Below, one piece after another: positions 58,856-64,000 of a stretch of 64,000 nucleotides of DNA. Made by a program: the position numbers and the translations under genes. Below the pieces are notes generated by a model. It saw nothing but the letters and a program-made list of their open reading frames with translations, was not told where the DNA came from and made no database searches. Source of the DNA: Kitagawia praeruptora (lineage: Eukaryota > Streptophyta > Magnoliopsida > Apiales > Apiaceae); NCBI GenBank assembly GCA_037693485.1, contig CM075346.1, positions 47,352,001-47,416,000 on the forward strand, written 5' to 3'. Positions within the stretch are counted from its first letter, which is position 1, and each line of letters opens with the position of its first letter.

Positions 58856-60031
58856 TTATCTCTTCAGAATTGAACATTTATTATTCTGAATAACAAACGA
58901 AAATCCAACCAAGTCTAACATGGGAATAGAAATAATATTCCTCACAATCGAGGGAACAAAATAACAATTATTTAAAACAATAGTCTTGCCCGTAGGCATA
59001 TGTAAATCAAATGATCCTACAGCTTCGGCAGCAACTCTTGCTCCATTATCCATCCGTAGAATCACCTCCTCTTCCTCAAGAGTCCTACTTCTCCTTAGTC
59101 CCTGCAACGAATTGCAAATGTGAGAACCATAGGTGGTATCTAATACCCAAGTAGAAATTTGATTTAATGACATATTCACTTTAATTATGAACATACCTGA
59201 ATCAGAAGCGGCAGTCTCACTACCCTTCTTCTTCTTCAATTCTATAAGGTAAACCTTGCAGTTCCTCTTCCAGTGCCCCACCTCGTTACAGTGGAAGCAA
59301 ATAGCTTTGCTCTTGGGGTCTTCAGCTTTTGGTGGAACTGGCTGTTTCTCACCTACTTTCTTCTTCTTGGGAGGGTTCTTCTTCCTTTTCTTAGGATTAG
59401 AACCTTCACCAATTAGAAGAACATAACTCTTTTTAGAGGGAAAATTCGATTCTGCAGTCTTCAACATGTTGTGGAGTTCAGCCAGGCTAACGCCCAACTT
59501 ATTCATGTGAAAGTTCACAACAAACTGCGAAAACGAACCGAGAAGTGATTGCAAGACCAAGTCTTGACTTAGCTCCCTATCCATGACAAAACCAAGTTGT
59601 CCAAGACGTTTAATCAAATTGATCATCTTAAGTACATGGTCATTCACAGATGATCCCTCAGACATCCTATAGCGGAACAGCTCCTTCGATATCTCATATC
59701 GAGCTGTCCTCCCTTCCACATCATACAACTCTTGTAGATGCGTTAGGATAGTGTGGGCATCTATAAGCTCATGTTGCTTCTGTAGCTCAATGTTCATGGA
59801 AGCTAGCATGATACATTGAGCAACATTAGCATCATCTATCCACTTATGATACACAACATGTTCATCATTATGTGCATCGTCAACAGGTTCAGCAGGCTTA
59901 GGTGTGTCAAGCACATATTCCAGCTTCTCAACCCTGAGAACAATTCTCAAGTTTCGAAGCCAGTCAGCAAAATTCAGGCCAGTCAATTTGTGAGCATCTA
60001 GTATGCTCCGGAGTGATAGTGTAGAAGACAT
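58856..60031 (-). pseudogene. D gag-protease frame, open but with damaged protease
   Basis: About 391 codons from the ATG at 60031 (an in-frame upstream start at 60064 is less likely). Gag signature KLTGLNFADWLRNLRI, helical domain, basic stretch, and zinc knuckle CFHCNEVGHWKRNC. The protease motif reads LDTTYGSHICN, where the lineage has Asp-Thr-Gly-Cys, so the active-site Gly is lost. It runs on to NNKCSILKR, after which the frame breaks. Gag itself looks complete, so the particle protein could still be made. Confidence 0.88.
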
Positions 60032-60233
60032 AATGTATATAGTAAATCTGTAAATTATAAACACATAACAACACTTAGCAAATATTTAATTTCATTTCAA
60101 AACACTATATGAATCGGGTCTTTATTCATAAGTGGCTCCCACTAGTTTATCTAATTTATACAACCCCCTAAGTGAATAAATAAGCATTCGAAATGCTAGT
60201 GGTAATAGGGATCCTACATTCCATCACACAACC

Positions 60234-60536
60234 TCGGCTGTAGCACGAAACGCCATGTGATGTTCAATAGGCAGACAACTCTTGTCAATTACATCTCATG
60301 TTATTCCCTAATAAAACTTTAGCCTCTTGAATAATTGAGTCACGGCTGTAGCACGACAAAATCAATATTTTAAGTCAAGTCTAACCCAACATTTCGTACA
60401 ATTGAATCAGTCTCCAACAGCCCACGACTATAGCACGTAACGACCATTAGATTCTAATTCATTGTACACATCTCTATGTAATAGACAAGTATTTCTAATT
60501 TCGAAATCAAAGCCCTCGGCTGTAGCACGAAACGAC
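60234..60536. repeat. Four dispersed GGCTGTAGCACGAAACGAC repeats
   Basis: Copies near 60234, 60342, 60424 and 60516, spaced about 80-110 bp, each near a short stretch ending in T-rich sequence. Confidence 0.85.
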
Positions 60537-61664
60537 AATGATTCAAAAATGAGAACTACTTTCTACCATGTTGGAAGGCTATGACCGACACAAGCCCGTT
60601 GTGTCATTGGCCAATTACTACTTGATATTATTAAGAGGGATTTTATTATAAGGTTTATAATTATATATATTTATAGACAAAAATTTCAAATAAATTTTTC
60701 TATAAATTATCATAATTACTAACCAATTAATTAATAATTAAAACTGTTTTAATCATTTAAATTATTTCTAAACCTTTTAGAAAATAATTTTGTCTGTTAT
60801 TAACTAATAATTAAAACTCTTTTAATAATTAATTCTATTTTTAAACTCTTTAGAAAATTAATCTCTCCCTTAATATAATTTCATAAATTAAATAAATAAT
60901 TAATAATATTAAGATCACATCTTAATTATTTTATAATAAATTAAATCTCATTTAATCAATTAATAAAATTGTTAACTAATTATTCATTTCACAAATAAAT
61001 AATTATCAGCCATTATTAATTAACTAATATTATTTAACAATCAGAATCATATTATAAAGAGATTCATTTCTTCAATTAAATATTTCAAATCAATAATCGA
61101 TAATCGGATGATTCCCAGATCGGGGGGAGCATTGTCAAGAGGCGTCACTTAATACCCTTTTCTTACAGATCAAAATCTGTTTTTGACAGAATCATCCTTT
61201 CTCTCAATATTGAAAATTCATATTTAATTACGTGTTTCAAAAATACAAGAATCTCATGATTGTATTCTTAATAATATTGTTAAGGCAAGAAACGATTCCT
61301 ATTCTAGATTTTCTAGAGCACGCCTTATTTTTATTTAAGTTCACCTAGATCTATCATCGCATGGTAAACTTAGGCATATATCTCATATATAAACATAAAT
61401 AAATAAGTAAGCATGCAATCAATATCATGTCACGCATTGATATAATGATGTATGGATTTATTATAGCATTTAAAAGCAATTTAAAACAATTAAAACATGC
61501 TTTAAAACACTTCCGGTAATATAAATATTTCAAAAGTATTATATAAAGAATATTTGACCACTCCATTAGATCCGTCTCGGAAAAACGAATCCAACGATAT
61601 ATTGCACGCCCAAAACGGAGTTACGAAACTCCCAAAAAATCAAATTTAATGTGGACAGAAGGCT

Positions 61665-61768
61665 GTAACGCATTCATGATACGCGTTACAACAATTAAAA
61701 TTGTTTAATTGTGTAACGCATCACAGTAATGCGCAACCGTACCTGAAACGCATTTCTTAAATGCGCGA
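61665..61768. repeat. Three successive imperfect palindromes with ACGCAT/ATGCG arms
   Basis: 61665-61689 (arms GTAACGC/GCGTTAC), 61713-61737 (GTAACGCAT/ATGCGCAAC) and 61746-61768 (ACGCATTT/AAATGCGC), each about 25 nt. Confidence 0.8.
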
Positions 61769-62330
61769 CCCCCTTCTTTCGTTTGCGGACCACGCGCACA
61801 GCAGGTTCAGGCTTCAACAGCGTTTTTTTTTCTTTTCTACCTGCCGTGTACTTGTTTTGTAACTGTTGCCGAGCTTTATTACCCAAACAAAAAACTGCCC
61901 AATACTTTTATTGTAGTATTAATAATAACTATTATTATTATTATCATTATTTTTATTTTACTATTAATAAATTAATTAACAATTAATTAATAAATTAATA
62001 AAAAAATTCAAAATAATATGATTTCTGAAATCAAACAGCAGCAACAATTACAAGGTAGCTATGGGGTCCTTGTACAAATTTTAATTTTATAATATTCACA
62101 TGCATGATTATTTTATGAATTTTAATTAAAACAATTTTAAAAAATTCATAACAAATAATCTACACATCACAACACTTGTAGAACCCAGATCAGTGGTCAA
62201 AATCTCATGCAAAGAATATTTCGAATTAATTCATAATTAAATCTAAATAAACTTGCAAAAATCATAATAAATCCATACATGCATAAAAAAATCTGAAATT
62301 TTTTATATGAATCCCTATATGCAGAACCTA

Positions 62331-62342
62331 GCTCTGATGCCA
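62331..62342 (-). other. D primer binding site (variant)
   Basis: The minus strand reads TGGCATCAGAGC, one base different from the usual initiator-tRNA-Met site. Confidence 0.88.
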
Positions 62343-62343
62343 T

Positions 62344-63929
62344 TGAAGGAATTTACGAATGAGCGGAAGCATGATATAACATTTATTCTGTAAAAATCAT
62401 GTATCGCACATATAGAAAATCATATAAAAATGAAAAAGCGGAGGAATCGAAACCTTACCTTGAAAATTCGAAGATGGTTTGGATGATTGCAAGCAGTTGC
62501 TTCTCAGAGTGTGAAGCACTCTACCGGTATCCACCAAGAATGACCCTCTTCGATGAAGCTTTTTATAAAACCAAACTTTTATAAAAATGGAGTTTTTGGG
62601 AGAGAGAGAGAGAGAGATGGAGGCTAGCTCCTTCTTTAGGTTTTTCACAAAAACTAAGATGATCTTTAGAATGATCCATCTCATTCTATTTATAGGGCTT
62701 GCTTAGGGTTTTTTTTAATATTATCTTAATAATATATCTTTACCCCACATTTTATCTTATAAAATGCTTTAGTAATAATTAAAACTATTTTAATCATCAT
62801 TTCTTTTTCTAAACTATTTAGAAAATAATTCTCTCTCTCAAAATTTAAAACTTTTCATCAAAGAAAATATTCTTTTATGGTGTGACCCTGTAGGTTCAAT
62901 ATTAAGTCGGTAGTAGAAATAAATAATAATAAACCTTTTATTTATTATTTATATGAATTATAAATTCATTAAATATAATTAACATAATAATTATATTTAT
63001 TCTACATCGTGAGTGATGCTTCTCAACATATCGCAACTATCCGGATAATATGAATTCACTGCTTAGAATACCAAGAACCTGTCAATGACTAGTTACCGTA
63101 CAATCAATTCCTTCCACCCTACAATATCCTGATTAAATATAAGGCATGGATCTCGTGTCAAGCCTATCAAATTTAATCATATGATTTCTTATTCATAATG
63201 CAAAGTTCATATTAATGCAAATTAGAAACTCCTTTCTAATTTCATTCACTCTGGCCAGAGATTCCAAAACTCGCATACTAAGAATAACATAGGATATTCA
63301 CTTCCTTACTAGAAGGGGTAGATCCTTTATTGACCGTTAACTATCTCCATACACAAATCCCTATGCCCAGAATAGACCTAATGGATGTCTTTGAGACTAA
63401 GGACTAAACCAAAGCACAGTTCATTATATACAAGATTACTCTAACGATCTCAAGTCTAAGGACACTTGTACAACTATCACTCAGTGAACAACTATCGACA
63501 CGTGAGTAAACTCCATTAGTTGTTCAACTTATCGAGTCATGTTCAGTGAACTTATTTCCTAATAAGCACCTACATACTAGCTATAGTGTCACCACACAAA
63601 TGCCTATGAGAACAGACATCCTCCTGAAAGGAGCAAGCATAGTATGTACCAATCTTTGCGGATTCACTAACTTCCGATTAGTTATCCTATGATCAGGAAC
63701 TGTTTAAGTCTAGAGTTATCATCTTCTAGATCTCACTATTATAATCTCATTATAATTCTAGAAGCTTTACTTTAAACCATGGAATATCTTATTTAAAACA
63801 CTTTAAATAGATAAGACCCGTAATAAAAACAAATAAGTCTTTTATTAATATTAATGAAATCAAATAAGTGTACAAGAAAGTTCTTCCTAAATCATCATAC
63901 ATGATTGGATTTTAGGACAAACTCTTTCA
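62344..63929 (-). repeat. D 5' LTR
   Basis: 1586 bp, TGAAGGAATT to CTCTTTCA, followed by AAAGG (63930-63934). Confidence 0.94.
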
Positions 63930-63934
63930 AAAGG

Positions 63935-63980
63935 TTTGTTCAAGAAACAATGTATTGCCTCTAGGGCACCTACACTAACA
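63935..63980 (-). repeat. Element A 5' LTR, piece 4 of 4
   Basis: 46 bp matching the end of the left LTR (GTTCAAGAAACAATG to ACACTAACA). Confidence 0.94.
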
Positions 63981-64000
63981 ATTTATTGGAAGTAGTAATC
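63981..64000. other. Right target duplication of A and flank
   Basis: ATTTA (63981-63985), then 15 bp of the original flank. Confidence 0.9.

Larger units (their letters stand above)
60065..62330 (-). other. D leader (untranslated)
   Basis: 2.3 kb without coding frame. It holds four dispersed copies of a CGGCTGTAGCACGAAACGAC motif (60234-60536) and three consecutive imperfect palindromes (61665-61768). Confidence 0.75.
55501..63929 (-). mobile_element. Element D: Angela-type copia element with internal deletions
   Basis: 8.4 kb with LTRs of 1584 and 1586 bp starting TGAAGGAATT and ending CTCTTTCA. It is oriented like A. Gag-protease is open, but integrase core, RT N-terminus and part of RNase H are deleted. 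The primer site is a variant (TGGCATCAGAGC). It belongs to the same lineage as A but a different family, with a different LTR. Confidence 0.93.
1959..63980 (-). mobile_element. Element A: Angela-type Ty1/copia retrotransposon, host of all others
   Basis: This is a complete but broken copia element read on the minus strand, about 8.9 kb once the three insertions in its 5' LTR are removed. The order is 5' LTR (right, fragmented), primer site 9314-9303, leader, gag, protease, integrase, RT, RNase H, polypurine tract, 3' LTR (left). The copia domain order and wording such as ADPLTKGL, SKQETVADSTMEAEYIAA and LDTGCASHIC match the Angela/BARE lineage. LTRs are 1554 bp, with about 37 differences by eye (near 2.4 %). 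Several stops and frameshifts make it non-autonomous today. Confidence 0.92.

Noticed and set aside
1..64000. Host protein-coding gene, tRNA or rRNA
   Set aside because: Every protein-like frame outside the uncertain antisense unit in B2 belongs to a retrotransposon domain, and no tRNA cloverleaf or rRNA sequence was recognised.

Overview
The window is a plant (very probably eudicot) intergenic block made almost entirely of nested LTR retrotransposons. It is AT-rich, and I see no host gene, rRNA, tRNA or CRISPR array. The mix of Angela-type copia, Sirevirus-type copia, a chromovirus-derived LARD and a gypsy-derived element primed by tRNA-Asp fits a large, repeat-rich plant genome; the species cannot be read from the sequence.

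Layout. An Angela-lineage Ty1/copia element (element A, minus strand) spans 1959-63980 and carries the 5-bp target duplication ATTTA at both ends (1954-1958 and 63981-63985). Its own DNA is only about 8.9 kb. Its 5' LTR (right-hand copy) is cut into four pieces, 9316-10715, 37314-37345, 55425-55500 and 63935-63980, by three later insertions. These are (1) a non-coding large retrotransposon derivative (LARD) at 10716-37308 with 4.4-kb LTRs; (2) a Sirevirus-like copia element (B2) at 37346-55419; and (3) a second Angela-type element (D) at 55501-63929. The four LTR pieces add up to exactly 1554 bp, the length of the intact left LTR (1959-3512).

Second-level nesting. The left LTR of the LARD holds a nearly pristine 12.6-kb Sirevirus-like element (B1, plus strand, 12671-25298) with open gag and pol frames and a third 1206-residue frame downstream of pol. 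The right LTR of the LARD holds a 2.7-kb gag-only element (TR-GAG type, plus strand, 33439-36173). The pol of B2 is split by a 5.9-kb non-autonomous element (C, minus strand, 44634-50546) with a tRNA-Asp-type primer site. All seven elements have recognisable LTRs, TG..CA-type ends (one end mutated in the LARD), primer binding site, polypurine tract and matching 5-bp target duplications, so the insertion order can be read directly.

Activity. B1 (2 LTR differences in 608 bp) and the TR-GAG element (216-bp LTRs identical) are recent. A, B2, C and D have LTRs about 1.4-2.4 % different and broken coding regions. The most interesting biology is in the two Sirevirus-like elements. Both have a conserved splice-acceptor-like junction between gag and pol, both have a long extra frame after pol with its own upstream non-coding region, and both show family-specific short words present in the LTR and, mostly inverted, in the pol-ORF3 spacer. 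B2 also has an antisense reading frame with a TATA box. LTR differences were counted by eye and are approximate.
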